Shown here in pieces: positions 48,875 to 62,500 of a stretch of 64,000 bases of DNA (positions are counted from its first letter, which is position 1; each line of letters starts with the position of its first letter). Made by a program: the position numbers and the translations under genes. Source of the DNA: Cucumis sativus. Lineage: Eukaryota; Streptophyta; Magnoliopsida; Cucurbitales; Cucurbitaceae. The notes under the pieces were generated by a model, which saw only the letters and a list, made by a program, of their open reading frames with translations, did not search any database and was not told the origin of the DNA. The stretch lies in assembly GCF_000004075.3 (NCBI RefSeq), contig NC_026656.2, forward strand, positions 14,694,001 through 14,758,000. The letters are read 5' to 3'.

Positions 48875-51800
48875 ATGGACGCGAAAACCTCCTCCTTGCC
48901 TTCTTCAGGTTATCTCTTTTTCTTTCTACAATCTATACTTTTACATTTCCACATTTTTCTTCACTTCTTTTCAATCTCATCAATTCTCCTTTCCTTCCCC
49001 AACTTCTCGCCTCCTAATTTGCTTCTTGGTTTTCTTCACATTGGGCATTTCTTTTGTTTTCTTCCCAATAATTCATTCCAATTTTCTTCTCCGTTTATGT
49101 CTTCACCTCACTTTTACAACGCACCAGTGATTATTATTAACATATCTTGTTCTCATTTTGAATGGTATATTGACATTTCCTGCAGGTGATTCAAGAAAAG
49201 TTTTTGCATGTGTCAGCATGAAGGAAGAGAAGCCATTTGATTTTTTGCGAACTGTATTTGGTAAGCTAAATCTTCTATTTCCGAAGGGAATTATTTTACT
49301 GATTTGATTGTAGGTTGAGCATTGTCTTACTTGTCAAGTTGAAGGTACTACATTTTTTTTATTTATCGGTATGATGATTTTGTTGAAAAATTCATATTCT
49401 TATCTTGAAGTATGTTGTGTTACAAGATATAAAGTAGGAAACAAAATTAAGAAGTAATCTTGTTTCGTTGGAGTTAGATGAAAGTACTGACTGAGATACT
49501 TGTAAAATCCTATTTGCTTGCTCAATTGTGCTATATTGTGCTCGTGGATTTTGAACATCGATTAATCTATACTTATGGGTAGCTATTATTTTGTCTTTGT
49601 TGGTAATTGGTATTTTACTAAACTCTGTTAAAGAAGTCTTATTTTGAGCAATAGGCTATGAGACAGAGACGACTGTGTCTAGCTGAAATTATTTCTCTTC
49701 AGGTTTATTAAAAGGGACTTTTCTGAAACCAAATATATGCATGGAAGGAAATATGGCCGATTGGATTTTGAATGCAAGTCATACGAGATCTATAGATTGT
49801 TCTTTTTCATTTGGGTTGTGGGAGGGGGAGGGGGGGTTGTTACGGGCTAGAGCTAATTCAGAGCACATTACAGCTGATGTCTTGTTTTCTTACTTCTTGA
49901 TCCTTGATCTATCATTTGTCTACTATTTTCAGTTTCATGCATGAAGTTTCAATTATATTCCCAAATTTTGCAGAGGGTGTCATAGCAGGAGGTACTGCGG
50001 GTGTGGTTGTGGAGACAGCTTTATACCCCATTGATACAATTAAAACACGGCTACAGGCATGCAACCTTCTAGACTATATATGTGCAGTGTTTAAGGGGGT
50101 GTATACTAGGGATTAAAAAATCATATTGTAGGACTACAAGCTACTTGCTACAAGGATTTCTGCTAAAAGAAATTGAATAATAAACCAAATAACAAATCCT
50201 GACTCTTAAGATAGTTGCTGGTGCTGTACCAATTCCATATGGCACAATAAATTTGAACCTCTTCCAAAACTATCTAACTGTTTTCCTTTCATATTTTGTT
50301 TCTTCTTCTGTCATTATTATTTAGTTATTCATTTTGAGATGGCGAAGGGCCAGCATGGCTAATGTTGGTTGCCTGGGGATTTAGATTTAGGTCTAATGGA
50401 AAGTCTCCTTAGTCAAAGATAATTTCATTAAATGTATCATAGTTTATCTTTTAGAATAGCTGCTGAACTTTTCCACTGGAAGTTCATTACAGGCTGTGCG
50501 TGGAGGTGGACAGATAGTATTGAAGGGACTTTATGCTGGTTTGGGTGGAAACATTGCTGGTGTGCTGCCGTAAGTACCTTCTAAAGGGTATTAATTCCAA
50601 TTAACTTTGGAGATTTTCAGTGTCAAATTATTGTAGTTCACGTCATTATTGTAACTATTGTAACTTCCATTTTATGCTAGCGATTCTACAAGCATGATGA
50701 TTATTCTTTATCTAGCAACATTTTCCGTCACCACAGATCATTTCTCATGATGCACTAAGCTCATTGTGTACTAAACATATCAGAACTCGATGAGTCGTAC
50801 TATGATGATTTTTCGAAATCCCTAATTAGCTATTGTGCCATGTCATCGGGCTTCAAAAACTTTGTCTCAGACTCTCAAGTCTTTTTATTTGATAATATGA
50901 GAGTTTAATGTTGAAACCAATTGACAATGAGAGGATTAGCTCATCTATCTTATCAAGATCACGAGGTCTTTTGATTTTTCCAACATGGAATTTTCAATAT
51001 GTCTCATCAAGATTGTGCCCCTTTAGGTTCACCATTCTTGGATTGGCCCCAACTTTTGTTTTTGGACCGAACTCTTTAGGCTTCATGGGCTATGATACCA
51101 TATTAGATAAATGATGTTCTATCTCAAACCCAATTGACAAAAACAGGAGTAGCCCATCTATCTTATAAGCATTATGAGGTTCTTTGGTTTTCTCAATGTG
51201 AGATCCTCAACATGACCTCTCATGCCTCTTTTGGGTTCACAATTCTTGGATCGGATCCCTATGCTTTTTATGGACCGAATGCTCATTTAGGCTTCATGGG
51301 TTTGATCCGTTATTTAGATAGCATGAGGTTATGTCTTGAAAGAAATTGGCAATAGGAGTAACCCATCTGCATTATGAAGAGTGTGAGATCCCTTCATTTC
51401 TTCGACGTGGGATTTTCAACACTTCTTACCTCCAAATCTAACTTAATTTCTTTTACTTGATTAAGAATGAAAATAGCATGGGCCAAGAATGAGAAATGAA
51501 GTTGCTTTAGCTTTATTGTTTAGTGAAGAGATCCATAAGAAGCATTCATGATCCATAGCTTCATTGTTGGTCACTTAAGTGTTTAGATGCTCAAATCATA
51601 TGTATACATATACACTTTTTCCTGGATATAGACAAATGAATTTACTATTTACCAATTTTTGTCACATCTTACAAAATATTTTAGTTTTTTAATTTCTTGG
51701 TGCTTGGATCATGATTATTCCATAATTCTTCTGTATGTGCAGGGCTTCTGCTTTATTTGTTGGCGTGTATGAACCTACCAAGCAGAAATTGCTAAGGACT

Positions 51801-54800
51801 TTTCCTGAAAGTCTTAGTGCACTAGCCCATTTTGTAAGTGCTTTAGGTTAACAATGTTCAATAATTATCTAGTCTAGAAAAACCCCCCCTTAAATTTGTA
51901 GAATGGTTTGTTGGACTTTGCAAAACACCAAATTGTTTAAATATTTGAATACATATTTTTTGAGTTCGTGTTAATTGTCTCTTTATTATATTATTCGATG
52001 TTGGAGTTTTTACTTAGCATAGTGCGCTGGAATTTCAACTAATCTTTTGATAGAATGATTTCCTATGCTCATCCTATGGAAATTTCCTTACATCGACAGT
52101 GAAATGAGGATGATATATATTTCCGTACTCTACTTGATTACTTCAAGGCCTATCATGGCAAAAATAGTTAAGTTTTGGTTGCTGCATATTGCAGACAGCT
52201 GGTGCAATAGGAGGTATTGCTGCTTCTCTCATTCGTGTTCCAACAGAGGTAAATAAATGTGTGTGCATACACATGTTTTCTGATGATTTTAGTTAATGAC
52301 CAATTGATGCAACTTAGGTTGTTAAACAACGGATGCAAACTGGACAATTTGCATCAGCTCCAGATGCTGTACGCCTGATTGCCACAAAAGAAGGTTTTAA
52401 AGGACTCTATGCAGTGTGTAACCCTTCTTTCTCTATACAGCATTAGATATTTCTTCTGTAGTGATATTTATTTGTTTATTTAATTGGAAATCTAAACTTT
52501 ACAAATGAAAAATATATACAAAAGAATACTGGGGGAACATATATATACCAAACAAGGAAACGATATTAGAAGAAAGCTAGTTCAGACACTCACGGATATG
52601 TATATAGAAAAGAAAATAGCGGAAGAAACAAATATGAACAAGTTTCTTCCAAAAGAAAATTCTGTTAATGGGCTTTTGCATTGGATTTAAACTAGGGAAT
52701 AAGTAAATATATAATTATGTTCTATTCAATTGCATTCTTCTGTCTAAGTATGGTATGAAGGTTTTGTTCCATTCCTTTTTGGAGTCTGTAAGCGAGTTGT
52801 CTTACTTTATAAAGGTGTGATACTCTTGATTCTCGTTCAATCATAAGTATAATGTCTAAGAATTTCATGCTGAGAAGTGAGTTTTTGCATAGGTTCATAA
52901 TGCTGTTGCCCCATGACATTATGAAAACCTTCTTTTTGATTCATGTATGTTTTGTGTTGAGTTTAGTAATGATCCTTTTTTGTTCTGTGAAGTTCTTGAA
53001 AATGGCAATAAAGTTTCCCTTGGCTATCACATTGTACTTGTAGGGATATGGATCTTTTCTATTGAGAGATTTGCCTTTTGATGCAATTCAATTTTGCATT
53101 TACGAGCAGCTACGAATTGGTTATAAATTGGCGGTAAGTTTTTTCTTATTATGTTTCTGGTATAAATTCATTATACAACATTCATTCAAGTTGTTCCCTT
53201 AGAGTAATGATGTTGCATGAATTGGATAGTCTCACTATTTCACTTACTGTAAATGTTCCATTTCTCTCCGTAGGTTTATTCTTATTCTGTCGCTTTTCCG
53301 TTCTCTTTTTTAATAATTTGAAATTTAAGCAAATTAATGTCGCTGCAGTTTAATTTTACTTTGGTTAATGTATGGGGCGGAAAAGCTAAATCGAAAATGT
53401 CCAAACTCTTACTAAGTGGGAGTTTCTAATTGTTTAAACCTATTTTTCATCAGGCAAAGCGAGAATTGAATGATCCTGAAAACGCTATTATTGGAGCTTT
53501 TGCAGGTAATTATTGTCAGGATTCTATAATTCTGCATTTATTCTGATATTAATACTTTAACAAAATAATAGTACTAATATTTTTTATTTATTTTAGATTT
53601 TTGTTGAAGTACTCTTTTATTTAACGTTCAAAGCAAAATGATTTGTTTATTAACTAGGACGCTTGGTATTTTCTGAATGCGAATAGGCGCTGACCACCTG
53701 CATTAAGGTTGGAGTGTTTCTTCTAGTAGCTTATTTTCTTTTTTGAAACATTGTGAAGCAGGGACTTGTCAATGGAGTGACAATTACATAGAACGGTCAA
53801 TAAATTATAATTATACCTTGGGCTTCTGCATTTAGGATTAGTGAATTTTCTTTATTTATTACTATATATATTTTTCAATTAATGAAGAAGCCTGGCGAGA
53901 TGCTACACCTGTGCCTAGTGTCTAGGTGTGTGCCTGAAGGTGCCGCCTTTTAAAACACTGAAGAGGTAACTTATTCTGGGCGATTTCATTCCTATTACTG
54001 GTGGACATGAATGATTGACATTTTTTTACTTGTGATTTACATTTACTGAATTGCTCCTAGGTAGCAGTTTCCAAGTTTTTAATGATTTATTGCCTGTACA
54101 AATTGCAAACATTCATATGCTTACTTTTGATTATTGCATAGGTGCATTAACTGGAGCTATAACCACTCCCCTTGACGTCATTAAGACAAGATTGATGGTT
54201 CAGGTAAGATAACCTTTGAAATTTTAGTACTACGGGAGTGTGGAAAATTTTCTATTCTCCCTCTATTCACTGTGTGCCTGATCGATCGAAAGTGAAAGGT
54301 GTTGAGACTTTCGATCAAACCAAATAATATTTCTGTTCTCACACCAATTATGTAGTAACGGGTCAATCTGTCGAACCACATAGAGCCAATTGATTTTTCT
54401 AAAAAAACCACTTGTTGCAAGGTAACCAATGGGGGGTGAATGGGAACTAATTGAAATTAAATCAAAGGAAAATGCAAGAACACAAATCATCTTTAGATGG
54501 TGATGATAGTTATCAATTAAACAAACACCTGGCCTGGGATTTATTATGATTCACTTTTAATTAACATTCAACCATCGATTTATCATCCATATTAAATCTT
54601 TAGAGAACTATAAACAATTTCTTAGCCAACCACCTGTAGAGAAGCTAGAGTGGCGTCCTACGTTCATAACATAACGGTGCCGTGGCACCCAAGGGTTCAT
54701 GCGTGTACATGAGTCTACCAATGTTCGAAGCGCCGCGGTGCCGGTCTTGTGCTCGAGAAGAGGCCATTCTGCCTTTTCGGCACCAAGCCTCAATCTTGTC

Positions 54801-56026
54801 AAACCTCGATTTCTTGCACCGTTGATGCTTTAAACCTCCAATTAAGCTTGATTAGTCCCAAAGTGTACGTTAAGGCCAAGAGTGACCTGAATTAAGCTCA
54901 ATACCTACAAATTCACGAAATAGAGACGTAAAATACTAGAACGATCCTGATTTAAGTAGAATAAGATAGTGAGTTTTCAACGTTATCAATGCCACATAGA
55001 CATATTTTTAAAAATAGAATAGGACTTACTAACTTAAATGTAGGGTCCATTAACATATTTTCGAAGACAAATTTATAGTGTGAACAAAGGAAGTATGGTG
55101 CTCTCATAGTTTTAGAATTCTTTTGGTCGTGGTGCTTGCCTTTTTACCTTTTCTTCTGTTCATTTACATATGATGTGTGAATTATACCTTTTTTTCCTTC
55201 TTATATTATTCAATCTATAAGTGGTTTAGTTTGTTTATCTCTATGTTTATTTTCTTTCTGGTTCGAATGAAGGGATCTGCAAATCAGTATAAGGGAATTA
55301 TTGACTGTGTCCAAACGATTGTCAGGGAGGAAGGAGCTCCTGCACTTTTGAAGGTATGGCTTTTAGAGTGATTTCAGAATGAGTACTTCCTCTAAAGGTC
55401 GTTTGAAGTAGTTGTAAGTTTTTCAAAATCAGTTTTTAGTTGCAAACATTATGGAAAAACGTTGAGAATGAAATGATACACAATGACAAATGACCAAAAA
55501 ATTTCCATTGATGAAGTGATAAGCACAATGATAATTATATTGAGGATACGTTGTGTAAAAGGGAAAAACAAACTATTCTCAATCTGTTACGATGAAAAAC
55601 TAACTATTCAGTTGAAACAAATTGTTAAATAAACAGTAATCTTCCAGCTTGATATGATTGATTTAAATGAGCTCTCTTGATAGAGAAGTGCTTTCGATTG
55701 GCTAGAAACACTTTTCAATATTCCCAACAATCAATCTTATCTTGCAAAGGATGTTTAGGGATCCAAGTGAAATGAAAATGTCATTTCTTTGCAATCTGAT
55801 CTACCATCTCTCAGCATGTTATTTAGGTGGCTTAATTAGAGATGGAAGCAAGAGGGGCTTCTACATGAAAAGTTGTGTTCATATATTGAGTTTCATGCAG
55901 GGTATTGGACCTCGAGTACTATGGATAGGAATTGGGGGTTCCATTTTCTTCGGTGTCCTTGAAAGCACAAAGAGGTTACTAGCAGAGAGGCGCCCCAGTA
56001 CCCGCAAAGACCCGAAACAAGAGTAA
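48875..56026 (+). CDS. SAMC1: S-adenosylmethionine carrier (mitochondrial carrier family)
   Basis: Twelve exons: 48875-48908, 49186-49260, 49974-50056, 50493-50569, 51743-51833, 52195-52248, 52318-52413, 53044-53133, 53454-53505, 54142-54203, 55273-55353 and 55901-56026, 921 nt or 306 residues, all in phase. Three mitochondrial-carrier signatures mark the three repeats: PIDTIK (55-60), PTEVVK (136-141) and PLDVIK (227-232). The text closely follows Arabidopsis SAMC1 (At4g39460), which exchanges cytosolic SAM for S-adenosylhomocysteine across the plastid envelope and mitochondrial inner membrane for methylation. Eleven exon pairs have GT/AG introns except intron 3, whose donor is CTACAG/GCATGC. 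The N-terminus is shorter than in Arabidopsis; an in-frame ATG at 48812 would add 21 residues. Intron 4 and intron 10 contain repeat insertions. The C-terminus GIGPRVLWIGIGGS is diagnostic. Confidence 0.94.
50905..51430 (-). mobile_element. Tandem LTR-like (TRIM-like) array in SAM carrier intron 4
   Basis: About two and a half diverged copies of a ~210-bp unit. Recurring blocks are 'caattgacaa..aggagtagcccatctatctta', 'ttcacaattcttggat.gg', 'ttttggaccgaa', 'taggcttcatggg' and 'gatcc.t.a.attagata'. Read on the minus strand the unit begins TGTTGAAAATCCCACGTCG, which has the look of a plant LTR/TRIM start. No coding capacity. Confidence 0.55.
54280..54980. mobile_element. Probable transposon-derived insertion in SAM carrier intron 10
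   Basis: This block has clearly higher GC than the rest of the intron (for example around 54640-54800). It includes 'aacgggtcaatctgtcgaacc' and short frames without homology I can name. No terminal repeats were identified. Confidence 0.3.
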
Positions 56027-57025
56027 AGCGTTCTTACAATCCATCTAAAATCTACAATTAGTAGTCATTGGTAGTGGTGCTTCATTTGATTTATGAGGAT
56101 AACAATGGGATGAACTATGAAATGAGAAAGAGAAGTAGACTACTTGATTCTTTGTAGAACAGTGACTGAACACTGAAAATAATGAATCAATTGCTTCAAA
56201 ATGGTCTGTTTTTTCTGGTTTCTGCGCATATGTTTCTTCACCCTAGGTCTTTATTTGGTTCAAAAAGTTTGCGAGTTTGGGAACTCAAAAGCATAAGGAG
56301 TTGTTAATATTGTTAATTGTACTATGTGTGACAAAGAGTTTATGGATTCCACTTAAAAAACATCAATTTCATTTCATGTTATTTCATGCTTTGTTTTAAC
56401 AGACTCACGACTAAATCTCACAATTGTTTAGACTTAACAATTTAACTCACAAACATTCTTTTGGATTATTGTGTCTAATCACTATTTGAAGATGAGTTTT
56501 TGTCCTATTTTTTTAGATTTGTTTATGTTTTTGCTTTTTTAAGAGACATTTCCAAATTATTTACAAAATTTTGAAAATTCTTACCCTTACTTTACTTAGT
56601 GTACAGAATATACTACTAACTTTGAGATTATACTAAAAATTTCACCCATTAACTACCTTCTAAAAGACACAAACAATGAAAATAACTTTTCATTGTTTTG
56701 AAGAATAAATTTGGAAGTCGGTGCATTGTGGGGTATGTTCCAAAAGTAGTAGGTTGATATCATCTGTCTTTAAATACAAAAAAATCTAGAACTAAATGAT
56801 TCTAATCCCATATACAATCTTTGTTTTTATTAATTCCTTAAAAAGAGAGTATCCAATGATACAATGGGATTAAAAATTAAAAAAAGAGGACTTTTTAGGT
56901 GACTTTCTTCACAGAATCATATGCTCTTCACTAGATTTTGTGTCAAAATATATTATTAACTTGTTAGAAAAATAATGTTTACCAATGTGGTAGCTTGTAA
57001 TGGCAAACAAGAGTAATAATGACAT

Positions 57026-57029
<4 letters not shown>

Positions 57030-57061
<32 letters not shown>
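57030..57061. repeat. Homopolymer T tract (32 nt)
   Basis: The longest T run in the window. In a real assembly its length should be treated as approximate. Confidence 0.85.
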
Positions 57062-57068
<7 letters not shown>

Positions 57069-58559
57069 AGGGCCTTTTTAAAATGGGTCCCCTAATGAAT
57101 AATTAAACTCTAATTGCTAGGTTGCTATTTTGACATATGAACAAATTGGAAAATGATAGGTTAAGGATAAAAAGGGTTAATTAGCAAGTCGATGTAATAA
57201 TGGGAATGGCACATGGTCTCTAAACAAAGGACTTAAATGGAACACATAAATCATAATGCCATAATCATTATTATAAGTTAAAATGAGTAACAATTGTAAA
57301 TTTGTAATTTTTGGAAGAAATATGACCTTATCCAATAAAAAAAAATTTGAACTAAGGTGATGTTTAGAGTTATCAACATTTCGACCATCAATTTAGTAAT
57401 CGTGTTAACATAACTAGGAGAGTAGGAAATTTACGGATGTATTTCAACATACTTCAAATGTTATGAACCCTCTAGATTATATAAAAATAGTTTTCACAAT
57501 AGTTATCCGTTAATTAACTTTCCGATCACTAATCGAGAAATAAAATAAGTATTTACAAGACACATGAGAACAGATAGAAAAGAAATATGAAATGATGGAG
57601 GGACTGTATTAGAATAGAAAATTAGGCTTTTCAGCCTTAAACTCTACCACACACCTAAACATCTTCCTCAACACATTAGGCACGATTAGAATACATAATA
57701 TTAGATCTTACAAACTTGCTCTTGGGTTGACTGATCTTGGCTAGCTCCTCTAGCTTATACTAACCTATTAGAGTATAGAATATAAGACCTCCCAAACTTC
57801 AGTGTGACATGCATGGGAGAATATTTTCCTCATTCAAGACCCTAATTAAAGTGCATCATCTATCATACTAAGTTGATCGTTAATGCAGTTTAGGGTTGGG
57901 CCAACCTCATTCTCTACCACGTGAGCTTCTAATCCTATTGAACCTCTCTAACTCATCTCTACAGAAACTCTTCACCTTAGATTCTGAGATAAATTCTTTA
58001 ACTAAGCTGATCTTCTAGGGAAGAGTACTCCTATATATATTGGGATTGGATTAACATTATAACTCATAGAATCATAAAAGGGGCAACTGACATAGTAGGG
58101 ATAAGAGGTGATGCATGTTGGTGTTGTACCTAGGGTTGGGTTGAAATTCCCCACAAGGCCACATATATAATTAAAATTCATCCCATGCAATCACAGATTA
58201 ATCATCTAGAAAAAGATTCAAATAAAAACAAAACAAAAAGAATAATAGAATAATAGAAAACTAAATGTGTACTATACCCTCAATATTAATATCAATCATA
58301 TCTTGTAAATATTAAAAGAAAAAAAAACACAACTTCCTGATAGCGTCACAAAAAGTTTAATCTTGTGCAAGCGTACGCACGTCCAATGATAAGTAGATGC
58401 ATGGTATCCAATAGTTCACTCTCTCGTCCCATAAAAGGTAAGTAAATGTATTAATTAAGTGTTGACTCCAGGTCTTGAACAAGTTCTTTAATTCTTTTTG
58501 AAAAAAATTCACAAGCCAAAAGAGATTAGGGAAGAACTCACCAGACATAATGACAAAAT

Positions 58560-58720
58560 CTTTTTCCTTTTCAAAAAACTTTATACCTAGTTGAAAATTG
58601 TTCATGGAACGCAATCATCATTATCAGTATCCTGAAAGTGATCATGAAAAAGTCCCTTAGGTTTGAACAAAAATGTCTCGAAGCTCCAGTATCAAGATTC
58701 CAATGTAATCGGTCTTACTC
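58560..58720 (-). pseudogene. Decayed Ty1/copia-type gag-pol fragment (protease-like motif)
   Basis: On the minus strand a frame reads WNLDTGASRHFCSNLRDF at about 58650-58706, matching the aspartic-protease start W-x-L-D-[ST]-G-A-S/T-x-H of copia elements. The frame ends nearby and no integrase or reverse transcriptase text was found, so this is a remnant only. Confidence 0.5.
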
Positions 58721-59542
58721 TCCATCAAGATTTCCATATCAACACTTATATATTTGTAATTTCTATTATTCCCCTCAAATAATAAAATTGTTCTCTCCCT
58801 TTATTGATCACAATCTTAACTTTCAAAGACAATGTAAATATAAACCACATAAGGGAAGATATCTGCACCTTCACCGAGTTGTGGTCATCTAAAGGCTATC
58901 TCTTCTTTAATTATTCGCCATCTATCATTTCTTTATACATTAATGCGTTCTTATAATTTTCTTTTCTGAGTTGAGCTTATTTCTAGCATTTTCTATATCT
59001 AAACTTATTTATATCCCCTAGGTTTTATTGAATATATACAATGAGATAATAAGGATGCTAAAAAGATGTCCACCTAGTGAAAATGCTTAAGTGCATCTCC
59101 TGACCCACATTGATATCCTTTTCAAAAAAAAAATATAAACCACACATAAATCTATGTATCATTATTTACCAAACTTTTATTCAATACTTTTATAAGCATG
59201 CAATTTCCATAACATTTACAACCACTGGACATTAACATCAATATAGACATCTAAAAGAAAACATTCAAAGTGAATTTTGATGGGTTTTGCTTCTAGGAGA
59301 GAGTGAATATTATTTGGATGTATGGTTAAAAAAAAATTGTAAGGAAGTAAAAAATGAGTGGCATTGAAGCAATAACAATAGAATTTGAGAACACCAATGG
59401 CAATGGCAATGGAAAAAGAAAAGGACAGTGTGGTCAGAAATGGGAAGCACGCATGAAGTCAGTTCCTAAAACACACACACACTCTGCTCTTTCCATTGAA
59501 CAGTCTCTTTCAAACCCATCAATACTAAATAAATATTCTCCA

Positions 59543-59576
59543 TCTCCCTCTCCCTCTCCCTCTCTCTCTCTCTCTT
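59543..59576. repeat. CTCCCT/CT microsatellite
   Basis: Repeats of CTCCCT pass into a pure CT dinucleotide run. Such GA/CT tracts are common in plant promoters and 5' UTRs and bind BBR/BPC proteins, but no gene start follows that I can support. Confidence 0.85.
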
Positions 59577-62500
59577 TCCTTTTGCTCTCAATACCACACA
59601 CTTGGATAATGCTTAGGGTTGTTCGAGAGAAGAAATATAATTAAGATTATTCGACGACTAATAAGTGTTGTAATGGAAATGAGATGGTGAATTGTGAAAA
59701 TGGTGGAAAAATAAATTGAGTTGAAACCTATTGAAATAAAATAAGTTTGGTATTATAAATTGAGTCCAAAATGTTCCATCTAAACATTAGTTTGGATTGA
59801 TTACAAATTCATATTATTAATTACATGCTCTCAAATAGCCTCATAGTGGCGAAAGTGTCATAGTTTGCAAGTGAAAAATAAACTTCACTTTCCACTAAAG
59901 TCATATTGACAATGTGTGTAATGTATGTGTCAAGTGATCAAGATTTTCTAAATAGCGAACTTTCAAATCACTTGGTCGGTTAGGGCATGTATAGGACATG
60001 TCCCATTCAACATTATGCTAGAGTGTTCATTTGGTTTAGTAGGAGTTAGGGTAAATAAGACCATCTTAGGTTGAATCCTTCATTAATTTTTTTTGCTTAA
60101 TTATAATTATGATCAATTTGTTTTCCAATTTATGTAAAGGGAGAATTCGTATTCTATATTGAATATAACTTTTAATTAATAATAAAGATTTTGATTTTAT
60201 TAATGGGGATTTTTTTTAGGCTAAATCATTTTGGTATTTGATCGAACTCAATCTAAAAATCTCTTAATCCATTATTTGACCAAGATGAACAATTTACCAT
60301 AATCTCACTACATCATCATCATGGTGGAGTATGCAGATTTTGGCTTCTAGCCTAAATCACTCATTCTCTTTGTCAAATGTGTTATTTTCTTTTATTGATG
60401 AATGTCATTTTAGATTGTACTAAAAAACAGTCCAAATTTAAATATTTGACTTTGAACAATGTTTACTCTTTCCTAAGTTTAAGAATGTTATGCTTTTCTA
60501 CTCTTTAACTTTTTCTCCAGAAACCAACTATTGCAAATACTAATTTTAGCATGTAACGAACCTCAAATTATAAAGAAAAGAAGAAGAAGAAGAAAGAAAA
60601 AGTTTTTTTTTTTTTTAATTTACACAAACCCGTGGGATTTTGTGTCAGAAATTGAAGAGATGGGTATAATTACAAAATAGTATTTTATATATATATATAT
60701 GTATATATAAACTAAATTAAATAAGTCAAATCAAAATTAAAAAAAGAATTAAAAGAAAAAAAAGAAGTCAAATCATATGATGTATGACAGATTTAATAAT
60801 GAAATGGGGAAGAAGGTTGGCAATGGCATGGGATGTTTCTGCCAAAGGCCTTCATATTGCTCTCTGTCTTTAACAATCATTTTTATTCATTTCCACAATT
60901 CAATTCCCCACCTCAATTTCATACCTTTCTTCCATTTTCCCCTTTTCTTTTTCTCTCTTTTCTCCTCATTTAAATTAATGTGAAGATTCAAAATGATTTT
61001 TTGTCCATATTGTATATAAATTTTGGTTATAGATTTCAAGGGTTGTTTATCCAACAATTTTAAAAAATTTAACCCATCGTGCCATTTCTATTAGTTTCAT
61101 GTTAATCAGATTTGGGTGCTTATTATTGTTTATGTTCTTATCTATTTTTTTTACGATATAGTGTAAATATCGATTCACTCCTATGCTGATGTTAAATCCA
61201 TGAAATTGTAGAACTATTGATAAAAATATCGATAAATTGATAGAATTCTTTTACTATTAGGTTAAAAATCTTTCTTAGGGTTTAGGGCTTAGTTGATAAA
61301 AATATGGACTTTTCTTTTTCTTTCTTAACTTCCAAATCATTCACTATCTTTAAAACTACTTAGTTGCATCCGAACATGACCTATCTTAGTCATTTTATTA
61401 AATTGTTCATTGATAACTCACTTTACTTCTAAATTTTTAAAATCTGTTAATAATGTCTTTTGTTGTTCCACCTAAAAGTAGAATGTACACAAAGATGAGT
61501 GTCCGAGAATGCTCCCAAGTATTGCTCTTTAAATAAATTGAAGCAAAACAATTATGTCTTCAAATTAACTAAAATCTTAATTCTAAAAATTCAAATTTAA
61601 ACCGAAATAGAATCTTAGTGAGACAATGATTCCTTTAAATTTGTCTGAAACTTGAGATATTACTTTAAAAAATTCCCACAATAATATTTTATAATAATAG
61701 TATAAAAATTACTACTCGAACATAGCCTATCTAGTTATTCTAATAAAATAAAATGATAAATGTTCAAATATCTAATTCTTCATGTTTTAAAATTAGTATA
61801 TAAATTAAAACTATTAGTACTATACAAAGGTATCATACTTGTATGTCTCTTGATCTCTAGTAAGTCTACATCTATAGAGACTTCATAAAATTATTCTTGG
61901 TACTATTGTTGAAATAGTAACTTTCAAAAGTATTGGTTACAAATTCTTTTATTTGGTCCCATTCTTGGAGTTTTCTTCTTGGTTGTTTTGTTTTGTTGGT
62001 TTGTTCTTTGAATTTTTACCATTCTCAGCTATGTTTTGTTGGACATTGAAGAATTCTCTTAGTTTTTTTTCCCTTATATCATTACGCTGTCTAGTCTTTT
62101 TCTTTTATCCAAAGTCTCTCAGACGTGTTTCCCAATATTGTTATCTCCTTTTTGTTTATTCTTTTGATAGTTTTGAAGTTGTTTTTTTGTCAAGCATGTG
62201 AATATATAATGACAACTTCTTCTTTGAAAGATCAACATGAAGTTTGTGCAAAATTCACCTCAAATTCTTTCACTTCAACTTTACATATATCTCAACTTTG
62301 CACTTGTCCAATGCATATATGTGTTTGTCAAAGTAGAAACTGTGTGGCTCTTTTTTTTTTCTCTCTTTTTATTTGATGTTCAAGAAGTGAACTGTGTATA
62401 TTAAGGTTTTGAATTAAATGATATATTAGGTGATCTAAAAAAAATTTCAACAAAAATAATATGTGTCGTTAGAAGAAAACATGTCGATTTGTGGAAATAG

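Noticed and set aside
59354..60983. Possible microRNA precursor or small gene near the CT tract
   Set aside because: No known mature miRNA sequence that I recall was found, and no convincing hairpin could be drawn by eye.
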